Shown: positions 32,641 through 40,103, numbered from the stretch's first letter. The stretch: DNA of 64,000 nucleotides from Rhizorhabdus histidinilytica (GCF_900167915.1 NZ_FUYM01000001.1:682001-746000), one strand, 5' to 3'. Notes: generated by a model not told the origin, from the letters alone. Made by a program: numbers and translations.

Positions 32641-33456
32641 ATGAGCAACGCAGCGTCAGAAGATGGAAGTGTTGCGCTTCCTCCAAGCGCGTTACTCAAG
32701 TTACGCCGTGCCGACCAGCATATCAGCGATCTTGTTGGGCTAGTCGATGCATTTCTTGACGAACGCCCGTTCAAGTTGATCCGCCGCTTCGATCCAGATA
32801 CTGGCGACCTGACGATTTCGATTAAGCAGGAGAAGCCCACGCCAGATATCATCCCGCTCACCTTGGGCGACGCCCTACACAATCTCCGTTGCGTATTAGA
32901 CCACACCTATTTCGCCATTATCAGTCGACATACCCACAGGCGCGATAATATTCAGTTCCCGATCTACAGGCCAGAAATCAAAGAGAGTGTGTTGGGGCGT
33001 CGCCTCATAAAGCTGACCACGAAGGAGGTCGGTAGTGCTGTTGAAGCTTGTGAACCTGAGCCCGGCGGCCGCTACGGCATCTATGAACTCGATGCCATTG
33101 ACGTTGAAGATAAGCATCGGGTCCTGCTCATCACAGCTAGGGGCGTAGATATTCCGGCGCAACTTTTCAACTTTATCGCCCCCGAAGCTGGCTTGATCAT
33201 TACCGGACCTGGCATAGTCCGCTTCGCTGGCGGCGATGGCGGTGAGGATAATTATATCTTTAGCGTCCCCCTTCCCCCATCGCATCCCACAGCCCAATCT
33301 GGCGCAATCGAAACGGACATTCCCGTGCGGGTAAAGTTTGCTCTTACCTTCGGAGATGGGCCATTCGCTGGCACAGATATAATCCCTAAAGTCGCTCAGC
33401 TCCGCACGCTCATTGAAGAGGCTGCTTCCAGCATCTGGCGAGCGGCCAATCCCTGA
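32641..33456 (+). CDS. Unknown protein with HEPN-like segment (cargo gene)
   Basis: A 271-residue soluble protein starting MSNAASEDGSVALPPSALLK. The segment LGDALHNLRCVLDHTYFAII (about 79-98) matches the NLRxxLDH pattern common in a broad group of uncharacterised bacterial proteins that fold like HEPN helices, with the HNL and LDH residues conserved. The rest is beta-rich. A strong ribosome site (GGGGCGAGGGGG) sets the start. The promoter and operator block begins right after it. No biochemical role is known. Confidence 0.6.
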   Translation: MSNAASEDGSVALPPSALLKLRRADQHISDLVGLVDAFLDERPFKLIRRFDPDTGDLTISIKQEKPTPDIIPLTLGDALHNLRCVLDHTYFAIISRHTHRRDNIQFPIYRPEIKESVLGRRLIKLTTKEVGSAVEACEPEPGGRYGIYELDAIDVEDKHRVLLITARGVDIPAQLFNFIAPEAGLIITGPGIVRFAGGDGGEDNYIFSVPLPPSHPTAQSGAIETDIPVRVKFALTFGDGPFAGTDIIPKVAQLRTLIEEAASSIWRAANP

Positions 33457-33496
33457 AGCCGCTTCCACGGCATTATCAGCGCGCGAATCAAGAACA

Positions 33497-33510
33497 TCAG
33501 ATTTTTCTGA
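33497..33510. promoter_or_regulatory. Repressor operator at second locus (TCAGATTTTTCTGA)
   Basis: Matches the CI/Cro-region palindrome (28722-28735) at 13 of 14 positions. It lies just upstream of the rightward promoter at 33519-33547. Confidence 0.6.
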
Positions 33511-33518
33511 TTTTAATG

Positions 33519-33547
33519 TTGACGATAAGAAATATCTGATCCATACA
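33519..33547 (+). promoter_or_regulatory. Rightward early promoter with operator in spacer
   Basis: TTGACG (33519-33524) and CATACA (33542-33547) are separated by 17 bases. A second operator fills the spacer (33526-33539). It would drive the rightward operon from 33677 to the integrase, silent in the lysogen. Confidence 0.55.
33526..33539. promoter_or_regulatory. Repressor operator at second locus (TAAGAAATATCTGA)
   Basis: The reverse complement, TCAGATATTTCTTA, matches the perfect palindrome at 12 of 14 positions. It lies 29 bases from the other site, inside the promoter spacer. Confidence 0.6.
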
Positions 33548-33676
33548 ACCTCCATCACCTGACCTGCCCCGGCACGCGAGACGGTGAACAAGCGCTCTCC
33601 CCCAGACCGCTTGGAGCAATGGCCCGACGCTCTCCATGCCCCCTCGGATGAGCGTCGGGCCGAAATGGAGGATGAG

Positions 33677-34147
33677 ATGGATACCAAGCAGATTATCGAA
33701 GTGAATGGCGTGAAGCTCGAAGTTGACCTGCGCACCGCGCGCCGGATCGAGGAGCTTCAGGTCGGTAGCCGCGTCAAGGTTCTCGACAGCACTGGGTACA
33801 GCGGCGCTCAGGTTTATCCCGGCATCATCGTCGGGTTCGAGCCCTTCAAGGAACTTCCGACGATCATAGTCGCCTATGTGAAGGCGGAATACAATGATGT
33901 TGGGCTGAAGACCATCAGTTACAACGCCAAGACCGAAAAGGTCGAGATCGTCGCCAGCATCGACGATGACTTCAGCGTCTCCAAGAAGGAGGTGTTGGGA
34001 TGGTTCGACCGTGAAGAGCAGAAGGCGCGCAATACGCTCGCCGAGATCGCGGCCAAGCGCGAATTCTTCCTCGATCGCTTCAAAGCCTATTGGCGTGATG
34101 AGCCTCTTGTCGACGCGATGACCAAGGACGGTCTCGCGACCGCCTAA
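33677..34147 (+). CDS. First gene of rightward operon, conserved phage protein
   Basis: A 156-residue protein starting MDTKQIIEVNGVKLEVDLRT. The region VGSRVKVLDSTGYSGAQVYP followed by GIIVGFEPFKELPTIIVAYV looks like a KOW- or SH3-like beta barrel, with a helical C-terminal half. Related proteins occur in other phages but lack an assigned role. GGAG six bases before ATG 33677 sets the start; an in-frame ATG at 33665 is an alternative. It is the first gene after the repressor-controlled promoter, hence an early gene. Confidence 0.65.
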   Translation: MDTKQIIEVNGVKLEVDLRTARRIEELQVGSRVKVLDSTGYSGAQVYPGIIVGFEPFKELPTIIVAYVKAEYNDVGLKTISYNAKTEKVEIVASIDDDFSVSKKEVLGWFDREEQKARNTLAEIAAKREFFLDRFKAYWRDEPLVDAMTKDGLATA

Positions 34148-34172
34148 CCCACCCTCCGCCCGCCTTGCGGCT
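34146..34172 (+). repeat. 27-base intergenic direct repeat, copy 1
   Basis: Begins inside the stop codon of the 33677 gene. It is identical over 27 bases to 35804-35830 and includes CCGCCCGCCTTGCGGCT, which can form a small hairpin. The two copies flank the module 34173-35803. Confidence 0.6.
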
Positions 34173-34200
34173 ACCCGGCTCTCACGAAGGATCAAGAATA

Positions 34201-35442
34201 ATGGCGAAGATCATGAAGCTCACGCCGGAACAGGAGGCCGAGCTTCCCGCATTCAGGCAGAAATATCTGGACATAGCATGCGGCGGTTTGCGGATTAATC
34301 GCGAGAAGCTTCAAGGCCATCTGAACGATGCCTATGCGTTAATCGGTAAGCCTGCACCCGCGCTGTTCATCTTCGATAGCCCTGCTGCTTGCATGCTGGC
34401 GATTAAGATATTCAAGATGGGCGAGAAGGGGTTGAGCCAGCTCTACAGCCAGCTCCGCAGCCAGCTCTACAGCCAGCTCGGCAGCCAGCTCGACAGCCAG
34501 CTCTACAGCCAGCTCTACAGCCAGCTCCGCAGCCAGCTCTACAGCCAGCTCCGCAGCCAGCTCTACAGCCAGCTCGGCAGCCAGCTCGACAGCCAGCTCT
34601 ACAGCCAGCTCTACAGCCAGCTCGGCAGCCAGCTCGACAGCCAGCTCTACAGCCAGCTCGGCAGCCAGCTCTACAGCCAGCTCCGCAGCCAGCTCGGCAG
34701 CCAGCTCGACAGCCAGCTCTACAGCCAGCTCTACAGCCAGCTCCGCAGCCAGCTCTACAGCCAGCTCGGCAGCCAGCTCTACAGCCAGCTCTGCAATGAG
34801 GGTCTATGGGAAGGCGGCTACCTCTGGGGGGCCCTCGACCTCTATTGGCTGGCGTCCTGCCGGTTCGGCCAGAAGATTGGGGCTCGATATGACGAGGATA
34901 GTGCTCGGCGCCTCGACATCATGGAGGGCATTTCCTCACAGTGCGGATACTGGTGGCCGTTCGAAGGTATCGTCATTGCCTCGGAAAAGCCGATCAGGGT
35001 TCGTTGGGATGACAGCAGACTACTTCACGGCGAGACGGGTCCGTCCGTTGAATGGGCGGACGGCTATGCACTTCACACATGGCATGGACAGTCGATACCC
35101 GCCGCGTGGGTGACCGATAGACCGCCGACACCGGCCGAGGCCCTGACCTGGGAAAATCTCGACCAGCGCGCAGCCGCCTGCGAGATCATCGGATGGCACC
35201 ATATCCTCGATGAGGTGGGTGCGGTCACGCTCGACGACAGCGGCGACCCAGCCTGGGGTAAGCTCGTAGAGGTCAACCTGCCCGATAACGGACCACAGCG
35301 CATGCTTGATGCGATGTGCGGTACGGGCCGCCGGTTCGCGCTGCTTGTCCCCAACTCCGTCGCCACAGTCGATGAGGCTCAGTCTGAGCTGCACGGCGGT
35401 ATCCCCGCATCGATCCTCCGCAACTGCCACGAAAGGACCTGA
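34201..35442 (+). CDS. SQLx tandem-repeat protein (DUF6745-like C-terminus)
   Basis: A 413-residue protein in three parts: a helical N-terminal head (1-78), thirty back-to-back SQLx tetrapeptides (about 79-198), and a C-terminal domain with RLLHGETGPSVEWADGYALH and WHGQSIPAAWVTDRPP, a pattern that resembles DUF6745 proteins. In the repeat the variable residue is only Tyr, Arg, Gly, Asp or (once) Cys. Similar SQL repeats occur in front of this C-terminal domain in other bacterial proteins. Gene start ATG 34201 is chosen over an upstream frame. Function unknown; the repeat should build an elongated rod or solenoid. Confidence 0.7.
   Translation: MAKIMKLTPEQEAELPAFRQKYLDIACGGLRINREKLQGHLNDAYALIGKPAPALFIFDSPAACMLAIKIFKMGEKGLSQLYSQLRSQLYSQLGSQLDSQLYSQLYSQLRSQLYSQLRSQLYSQLGSQLDSQLYSQLYSQLGSQLDSQLYSQLGSQLYSQLRSQLGSQLDSQLYSQLYSQLRSQLYSQLGSQLYSQLCNEGLWEGGYLWGALDLYWLASCRFGQKIGARYDEDSARRLDIMEGISSQCGYWWPFEGIVIASEKPIRVRWDDSRLLHGETGPSVEWADGYALHTWHGQSIPAAWVTDRPPTPAEALTWENLDQRAAACEIIGWHHILDEVGAVTLDDSGDPAWGKLVEVNLPDNGPQRMLDAMCGTGRRFALLVPNSVATVDEAQSELHGGIPASILRNCHERT
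34435..34794 (+). repeat. Tandem array of thirty 12-base repeats (SQLx)
   Basis: Thirty copies of AGCCAGCTCnnC, where nn is TA, CG, GG, GA or (last copy) TG. Nine of the twelve bases plus the last C are invariant at DNA level, so synonymous drift is nearly absent. Order of the variable residues is Y R Y G D Y Y R Y R and so on, with larger blocks (such as YGDYY) reappearing. This points to recent expansion by slippage or unequal crossing-over. Confidence 0.9.
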
Positions 35443-35443
35443 C

Positions 35444-35803
35444 ATGAAGTTCGATTTCGACACCTCGCGCAAGAGTCACGCTCAGGGGGATGTGTACCTG
35501 ATCCCTATCGTTGCCATCCCCGCCGAAGCTCTGGCCCAGCCAGTTGAGGCTGAAGCTGGCAAGTTGATCGTCACGCACTCGGAAACCGGCCATCATCATA
35601 TCGTGATGGAGCGTCCCGACGTGAAGATGTTTCGCGGCATGGACATGTTTCGCGACTTCCTCCTGATCGAGAACAATCCGGCGACGCTGGAACATCTTCG
35701 CGATCACCACACCCATGCGCCACAGGAGATCCAGCCCGGCGCCTACCTGATTCAGCGCCAGCGCCAGCCATCGCCCGAAGGCTGGCAGCGCGCTTCCGAC
35801 TGA
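35444..35803 (+). CDS. Conserved phage protein, unknown
   Basis: A 119-residue protein starting MKFDFDTSRKSHAQGDVYLI. A His-rich segment (VTHSETGHHHIVMERPD) and a later LRDHHTHAPQEIQPG form a likely metal-binding set in a small beta barrel, as in cupin-like folds. The ATG is 1 base after the previous stop (TGACATG), so the pair is cotranscribed. The longer frame was rejected. Function unknown. Confidence 0.6.
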   Translation: MKFDFDTSRKSHAQGDVYLIPIVAIPAEALAQPVEAEAGKLIVTHSETGHHHIVMERPDVKMFRGMDMFRDFLLIENNPATLEHLRDHHTHAPQEIQPGAYLIQRQRQPSPEGWQRASD

Positions 35804-35830
35804 AACCCACCCTCCGCCCGCCTTGCGGCT
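35804..35830 (+). repeat. 27-base intergenic direct repeat, copy 2
   Basis: Identical to 34146-34172; also starts at a stop codon. The following 36 bases hold the ribosome site of the HNH gene. See copy 1. Confidence 0.6.
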
Positions 35831-35866
35831 CCCCTGTCGCAAGGCCCCGCAACAGCGAGGATCCCC

Positions 35867-36412
35867 ATGATAGACCAAAAGTCTCAAGAGAGGTTCTTTA
35901 GCAAGTTCGACGCGACTAAGCCGACCGAATGCTGGCTATGGCGCGGCTGCCTTACCAAAGACGGTTATGGACGATTTCCTATAAACCAGCGCCATATTCG
36001 CGCTCATCGGCTCTCTTGGGCCCTCGCTAACGGCAGAAATATCCCGGAAGGAATGGTTGTCTGCCACTCCTGCGACGTACGCCATTGCGTTAACCCCTCG
36101 CATCTTTGGCTCGGCACTCCCGCTGCCAATACTGCAGACATGATCGCAAAAGGGAGGCAGCCGCGAAAATACGGCCCTACCTCTGGACCACTGTGGTTTA
36201 GGGATGCAATTGCGAAAATTGAAGCTGGCTTGCCGGCATTCAATCGGCTCGGTGGTCGGATCAAAACTCATTGCCGGGCTGGGCACCGCAGGTCGTTCGA
36301 AACCTGTACCCCGCATGCTGTTCCGGGCGCGCAAAGCATTCTTTGCAAGGTTTGTAAGCTTAGCTCGCTTCGTAAGGCTCGGGCCAACCTCAAGCATGGG
36401 ACGGCGTCATGA
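35867..36412 (+). CDS. HNH endonuclease (HNH_3 type)
   Basis: A 181-residue protein. The HNH_3 core lies at about 20-95: WLWRGCLTKDGYGRF, HRLSWALANG, VCHSCDVRHCVNPSHLWLGT and ANTADMIAKGR. The CDVRHCVNPSHL part holds the zinc ligands and the active-site His/Asn. This family includes free-standing homing endonucleases in phage genomes. A second Cys pair (CRAGH and CKVCK) forms a C-terminal zinc site. It starts 36 bases after a 27-base direct repeat and has lower GC than its neighbours, which fits later insertion. Confidence 0.8.
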   Translation: MIDQKSQERFFSKFDATKPTECWLWRGCLTKDGYGRFPINQRHIRAHRLSWALANGRNIPEGMVVCHSCDVRHCVNPSHLWLGTPAANTADMIAKGRQPRKYGPTSGPLWFRDAIAKIEAGLPAFNRLGGRIKTHCRAGHRRSFETCTPHAVPGAQSILCKVCKLSSLRKARANLKHGTAS

Positions 36413-36729
36413 ACGCTCCTGCCAAGATCACTGCTCCGACCGAGCCCAAGATGCTCGCGGACTTCCGCGCCCTGCCGGACATCGCCCGCCACAAGGTGCT
36501 GCAACTGCTGATTACAGAGTTCGGCTTGGCGGATCGGGAAGCCGACCTGTTCCTAGCCGCAGCCGCTTGGGAGCTTGCCAACGGCAATGAGGAGCGCGCC
36601 AGCGATCTCTATCCCAAGGGCTGCATCAGCCGCGACGGATGGGATCGCCATAACGCCCAGATCGCCCGCGATGTCATGGCTTACGAGCAGACACGGGGCT
36701 TTCGCATCGCGAAGGGCGCCGGGCTGTGA
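36409..36729 (+). CDS. Small phage protein, unknown
   Basis: A 106-residue helical protein (KMLADFRALPDIARHKVLQL) with a C-terminal DGWDRHNAQIARDVMAYEQT. It overlaps the HNH stop and the next start by four bases each. No domain recognised. Confidence 0.55.
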   Translation: MNAPAKITAPTEPKMLADFRALPDIARHKVLQLLITEFGLADREADLFLAAAAWELANGNEERASDLYPKGCISRDGWDRHNAQIARDVMAYEQTRGFRIAKGAGL

Positions 36730-37397
36730 GCGCGCAGCGCACACCGCTCCGAGAACGCCTCTTGGCGCGTGTAGGGGGCTCCGTTGAAGCTTTCGCGGTT
36801 AACTGGAATTGGCGCTCGCATTCGCCGCGCGTCCGGGCCGAGCAGAGCCTTGCGGATGCCGAGCGAGAAATCAACGATGTCCTTGCGGAATTGAGCGCCG
36901 ATGGCGCTACGCCGGAACAGGCGGATAGCTGGATTGAACGCTATCTCGACAAGTGGGCGGCATACGAAGCGGCCGGCGCACGCACCGCCAACCCGATGAT
37001 CACCGGTCCCGCGAACTTCCCGGTCGAACGGAACCGTAAGCTGCTCGCGACCGAGATGCGGCGGTATGACGAGCTAAGTCAGCACGTCAAAGGTGCCGGG
37101 GCGTGGCTGCGCCGCCAGAACCGTATCGCGCAAGCGAAACTAGCGGCCAGCGATGGAAACTCGGGCGCCTTCAAGTCGGTCGAGGTCGATGGCGTCCGCG
37201 TCGTCGAAAACACCGAGATGGATCGGATCCAGATATTCTTCCCTGGAAAGCCCGCTCCAGATGAAATCGCCCTGCTCAAAGGGAGAGCCTTCAAGTGGGC
37301 GCCCAGCATTGGGGCTTGGCAGAGGCAGCTTACCGACAATGCGCGGCGGGCAACGCAGCAGGTTCTTGCCGCCATCGCCAAGGCGACCGGCGCATGA
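36726..37397 (+). CDS. Conserved mobile-element protein with NPMITGPANFP motif
   Basis: A 223-residue protein starting at GTG 36726 (coded as Met), in a GTGA overlap. The segment ARTANPMITGPANFPVERNR (about 95-114) is a hallmark shared by proteins carried on plasmids and phages with large polyvalent protein-associated domains, followed by a helical MRRYDELSQHVKG and a C-terminal domain with VRVVENTEMDRIQIFFPGK. The role is not known; anti-restriction has been suggested for related proteins, which is not shown here. Confidence 0.65.
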   Translation: MSAQRTPLRERLLARVGGSVEAFAVNWNWRSHSPRVRAEQSLADAEREINDVLAELSADGATPEQADSWIERYLDKWAAYEAAGARTANPMITGPANFPVERNRKLLATEMRRYDELSQHVKGAGAWLRRQNRIAQAKLAASDGNSGAFKSVEVDGVRVVENTEMDRIQIFFPGKPAPDEIALLKGRAFKWAPSIGAWQRQLTDNARRATQQVLAAIAKATGA

Positions 37398-37594
37398 CTC
37401 TGTCCCACAGCCTCTGCACCGGCGCCATGATCGCCGCCGGCATCGTCGCGCTTGTCGCGATCGTCATCAGCTTCCGTGAGGAATGGTCACGCGTCCGCGT
37501 GGTCCTTGGTTTCCAGCCGGCCGCTCCCATCGTGCCGCATACCCCTAGCCCTGCCGAGGAGCGCGGTGGGGCCAACCGGGAGATCGTGGGATGA
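37394..37594 (+). CDS. Small membrane protein
   Basis: A 66-residue protein starting MTLSHSLCTGAMIAAGIVAL with one transmembrane segment and a Pro-rich tail. ATG 37394 overlaps the previous stop (ATGA). Unknown function. Confidence 0.55.
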   Translation: MTLSHSLCTGAMIAAGIVALVAIVISFREEWSRVRVVLGFQPAAPIVPHTPSPAEERGGANREIVG

Positions 37595-37725
37595 CCAAGC
37601 CCCCGCTCCCGGTCGGCTACCGCCACCCCTGGTTCGTCCCTCCCACCCCCGCCGAATCCCTCCGCTTCCACCTCAACCGACTGAAGGAGGCCAGCCGTGG
37701 CCATCTCGAAATATCACGCCGTTGA
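37591..37725 (+). CDS. Tiny Pro-rich ORF (44 residues)
   Basis: A short frame MTKPPLPVGYRHPWFVPPTP ending LKEASRGHLEISRR. It starts in a four-base overlap with the previous stop and continues past the GGAGG of the next gene, which starts inside it at 37697. Supported by overlaps only. Confidence 0.45.
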   Translation: MTKPPLPVGYRHPWFVPPTPAESLRFHLNRLKEASRGHLEISRR

Positions 37726-37900
37726 ACTGAGCGATGAAGAGCCAAATGGCGCTTCGGCCATCGCGGTAATGCAGGTCTTCACCAACGCCGCCGCCACGAT
37801 CGAGGTTCGTCAGGAGGACGACATGATCTGGATGTCCTTTGAGCACGCACGGGCTCTCGGTGAGGCTCTCCTTGAACTGACCAAGGATGTCGCAGCATGA
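37697..37900 (+). CDS. Small phage protein, unknown
   Basis: A 67-residue acidic protein (MAISKYHAVELSDEEPNGAS) starting at GTG 37697, six bases after GGAGG. It reads SFEHARALGEALLELTKDVA at the end. It overlaps the next gene by four bases. Function unknown. Confidence 0.55.
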   Translation: MAISKYHAVELSDEEPNGASAIAVMQVFTNAAATIEVRQEDDMIWMSFEHARALGEALLELTKDVAA

Positions 37901-38763
37901 CCACCGACCCCACCCGCGCGGCGGAGATCGTCGTGGAGCAGCGGCATATTGATGCAGCACAACACATCTATGACAAGGTTCCACTCTTCGCGATGGGGCA
38001 TGTCAAAGCGCGGCCCAGTCACGATCTCGTTCAAGCCTTCGCCCGCTTCGAACGCGACCACATGCAGCGCCCCACCGATACCGCGAGGGCGGGGGAGCGA
38101 GCGACTATCCAGAAGTGGAGAGATAACGCATTCGAAGCCGCTGCGACTATCGTAAAGAGGTATGTCGAAGTCGGTGGCGCGGACGAAGCAGCATATGCGG
38201 TCCATGACATTCTCGCACTGCATAGTGATCCAGCAGCGGGTGTAGCCGCTATTGGTGGCTACGAGATAAAGCAGACGCCCATCGCCACCCCCTTCGCCTG
38301 TAAGGATGAGACGGTGAGCGGCCGGTTGGTCCAAGGTGCTGAGAGTGACGAAGAGGCAGTTGCCTGCCTCATCTGGGCGCAGTTGTGCCCTGGCATGGTC
38401 ATGGGCGACGAGGACCTACCTCACTATCTCAACGCCGCGAGGGCCGCACTGGCTGAGCTTGGTGTCGCCGCCCTCGCCTCCACCCCACAACCGGCGGCAG
38501 CGGAGACGGTGGACGCGCTCTGGCTTGAACTATGCGAGTACGACGATCGCACGTCGCCCGAAGAATATCCCGACCACGCCCTGATAACTCGTGACGAGTT
38601 GGCAGAATTCATTGCACGGGCCGTAGCAGCCGAGCGCGAGCGGTGCGCGGTGATCGCTGAAAGGGAAACCGGTTACTACCCTTCCGGAAACATGATGTTC
38701 GGGCCATCGGTGCCTCGCGTCATCGCCGCAGCCATCCGCCAGAGCGCGAAGGGCGGCGAGTGA
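37897..38763 (+). CDS. Phage protein, unknown
   Basis: A 288-residue, Ala/Glu-rich helical protein (EIVVEQRHIDAAQHIYDKVP at the start). Repeated short helices such as LIWAQLCPGMVMG and EFIARAVAAERERC point to a coiled, scaffold-like build. Similar long early proteins of unknown role are common in siphoviruses. It ends at the TGATG that starts the DNA methyltransferase, so the two are coupled. Confidence 0.55.
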   Translation: MTTDPTRAAEIVVEQRHIDAAQHIYDKVPLFAMGHVKARPSHDLVQAFARFERDHMQRPTDTARAGERATIQKWRDNAFEAAATIVKRYVEVGGADEAAYAVHDILALHSDPAAGVAAIGGYEIKQTPIATPFACKDETVSGRLVQGAESDEEAVACLIWAQLCPGMVMGDEDLPHYLNAARAALAELGVAALASTPQPAAAETVDALWLELCEYDDRTSPEEYPDHALITRDELAEFIARAVAAERERCAVIAERETGYYPSGNMMFGPSVPRVIAAAIRQSAKGGE

Positions 38764-39263
38764 TGGGCGCCTACGAAGCTGCTGGCGAAAGCGACGAATG
38801 GTACACGCCGCGTTATATCTTTGAGGCGCTGGGCGTGCGGTTCGATCTCGATGTGGCGTGCCCTGTCGATCGGACGCATATCGCGGTCCCAGCGGACAGT
38901 TTCATTTCCGAGGGCAGTCTTGATAAGCAATGGTCTGGGCTGATCTGGATGAACCCACCATTCGGCCACCAAGCGACCAAGCGTAAATGGCTCGGCAAGT
39001 TTTTTGACCATGGCAACGGCATCGCGCTTACGCCTGATCGCACATCGGCGCCTTGGTTTAGAGAGGCGTGGCGGCGCGCGGATATCGTGCTGTTCACGCC
39101 CAAGATCAAGTTCGTGCGACCCGATGGATCCCTAGGGTTGTCGCCGGGAACTGGAACTTGTCTCTGGGCGGCCGGCCCTGTCGCGATCAAGGCGCTGCAC
39201 CACGCGGCCGACGGCGGTCTAGGCATCGTCGCAAAGCCTATATCCCCCGGAGCCGACCAATGA
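38763..39263 (+). CDS. Phage DNA N6-adenine methyltransferase (Dam-type)
   Basis: A 166-residue protein of the small phage Dam family. Motif IV NPPF lies at 64-67 (WMNPPFGHQ), preceded by the YTP start and LDVACPVDR (about 29-37, the AdoMet-binding region). It would methylate adenine in phage DNA and protect it from host restriction. The TGATG overlap favours ATG 38763; a GTG at 38760 is the alternative. No matching endonuclease is seen next to it. Confidence 0.8.
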   Translation: MGAYEAAGESDEWYTPRYIFEALGVRFDLDVACPVDRTHIAVPADSFISEGSLDKQWSGLIWMNPPFGHQATKRKWLGKFFDHGNGIALTPDRTSAPWFREAWRRADIVLFTPKIKFVRPDGSLGLSPGTGTCLWAAGPVAIKALHHAADGGLGIVAKPISPGADQ

Positions 39264-39511
39264 GCGAAGATAATGCGCCCGACGTTGCGGGGATCGCGGC
39301 GCGGTTGAGCGAGGCTCAGTGTCGTGCGCTGCTTGAGGGCCAATGTGGAGCCGCGCCGGGCAACGAGTCGTGCCTGTGCGCTTTCCCTGAAAATGCGGCC
39401 CTATGGGAGCTCGGGCTGGTCGAGCGCAAGGGAACGGCCGCCATATGGCGTACCGCCCTCGGCAAACAGGTCCGCAATCACCTCATGGAGAAGAACGATG
39501 TCCAGGGATGA
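39260..39511 (+). CDS. Small phage protein, unknown
   Basis: An 83-residue protein starting MSEDNAPDVAGIAARLSEAQ with a short helix and ENAALWELGLVERKGTAAIW, like a small winged-helix domain. The ATG overlaps the previous stop (ATGA). The longer frame was rejected. Unknown. Confidence 0.5.
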   Translation: MSEDNAPDVAGIAARLSEAQCRALLEGQCGAAPGNESCLCAFPENAALWELGLVERKGTAAIWRTALGKQVRNHLMEKNDVQG

Positions 39512-40103
39512 GCAGGCGCGGGTGCATGGCCTAACCATCGCGCGCGGGATCGTCGAAGCCGACCTTGTCGATGCAAAAGCGCACGCGGATTGGGACTGGA
39601 TCGGCCAGTCGCAAGAAGCGCTTGATGCGATAGACGAAGCCCTCCGAGGCGCTTCGGGCGGTGGGGTGGAGGATTCCTACATCGCATTCCAGCAGCGACG
39701 TGGGCGGCTCCCGGATTTGATTGAGGGGGCGATCGAAATCCATCGCAATTTCATGCTCGACGATGATTATGACACCCAGCGATGCCTTGATCGTGTCATC
39801 GAGAAGCTCAAACAGGCGCGGGACTTTTACGACGCACCCACCCCCGACCACCCCGCAGAAAACGCAAAGTCCTCGGGCGACGTGCGGGCGGCGTTATATG
39901 AGGATGGTTACCTCTGGAAATGGGTCGAGCGCGGCTTATTCGACGAACATATCAGCCCCCGTAATGCTCTTGAAGTTATGGCTCACCATCCGGGAGCGCC
40001 TTGGAAAGAGGGGCGTTGGAACGTCGACCACAAACCATATGCGAAGGCTTTTTATGAGGCGTTCCCCCGCGCCGCCCTCGCGCGCAGCGGCAAGGGGGAG
40101 TGA
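39498..40103 (+). CDS. Phage protein, unknown
   Basis: A 201-residue acidic protein starting MSRDEQARVHGLTIARGIVE and rich in helices (QEALDAIDEALRGASGGG, then CLDRVIEKLKQARDFYDAP). Its start overlaps the previous gene by 14 bases. The C-terminal WVERGLFDEHISPRNALEVM may be a small domain. No family recognised. Confidence 0.5.
   Translation: MSRDEQARVHGLTIARGIVEADLVDAKAHADWDWIGQSQEALDAIDEALRGASGGGVEDSYIAFQQRRGRLPDLIEGAIEIHRNFMLDDDYDTQRCLDRVIEKLKQARDFYDAPTPDHPAENAKSSGDVRAALYEDGYLWKWVERGLFDEHISPRNALEVMAHHPGAPWKEGRWNVDHKPYAKAFYEAFPRAALARSGKGE

Noticed and set aside
34435-34794. The tandem array as a CRISPR
   Set aside because: Units are 12 bases with no spacers, are in frame, and encode SQLx repeats within a gene.
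34435-34794. The two-base variation as a diversity-generating retroelement target
   Set aside because: No reverse transcriptase or template repeat is present in the window, and variation is not limited to adenines.
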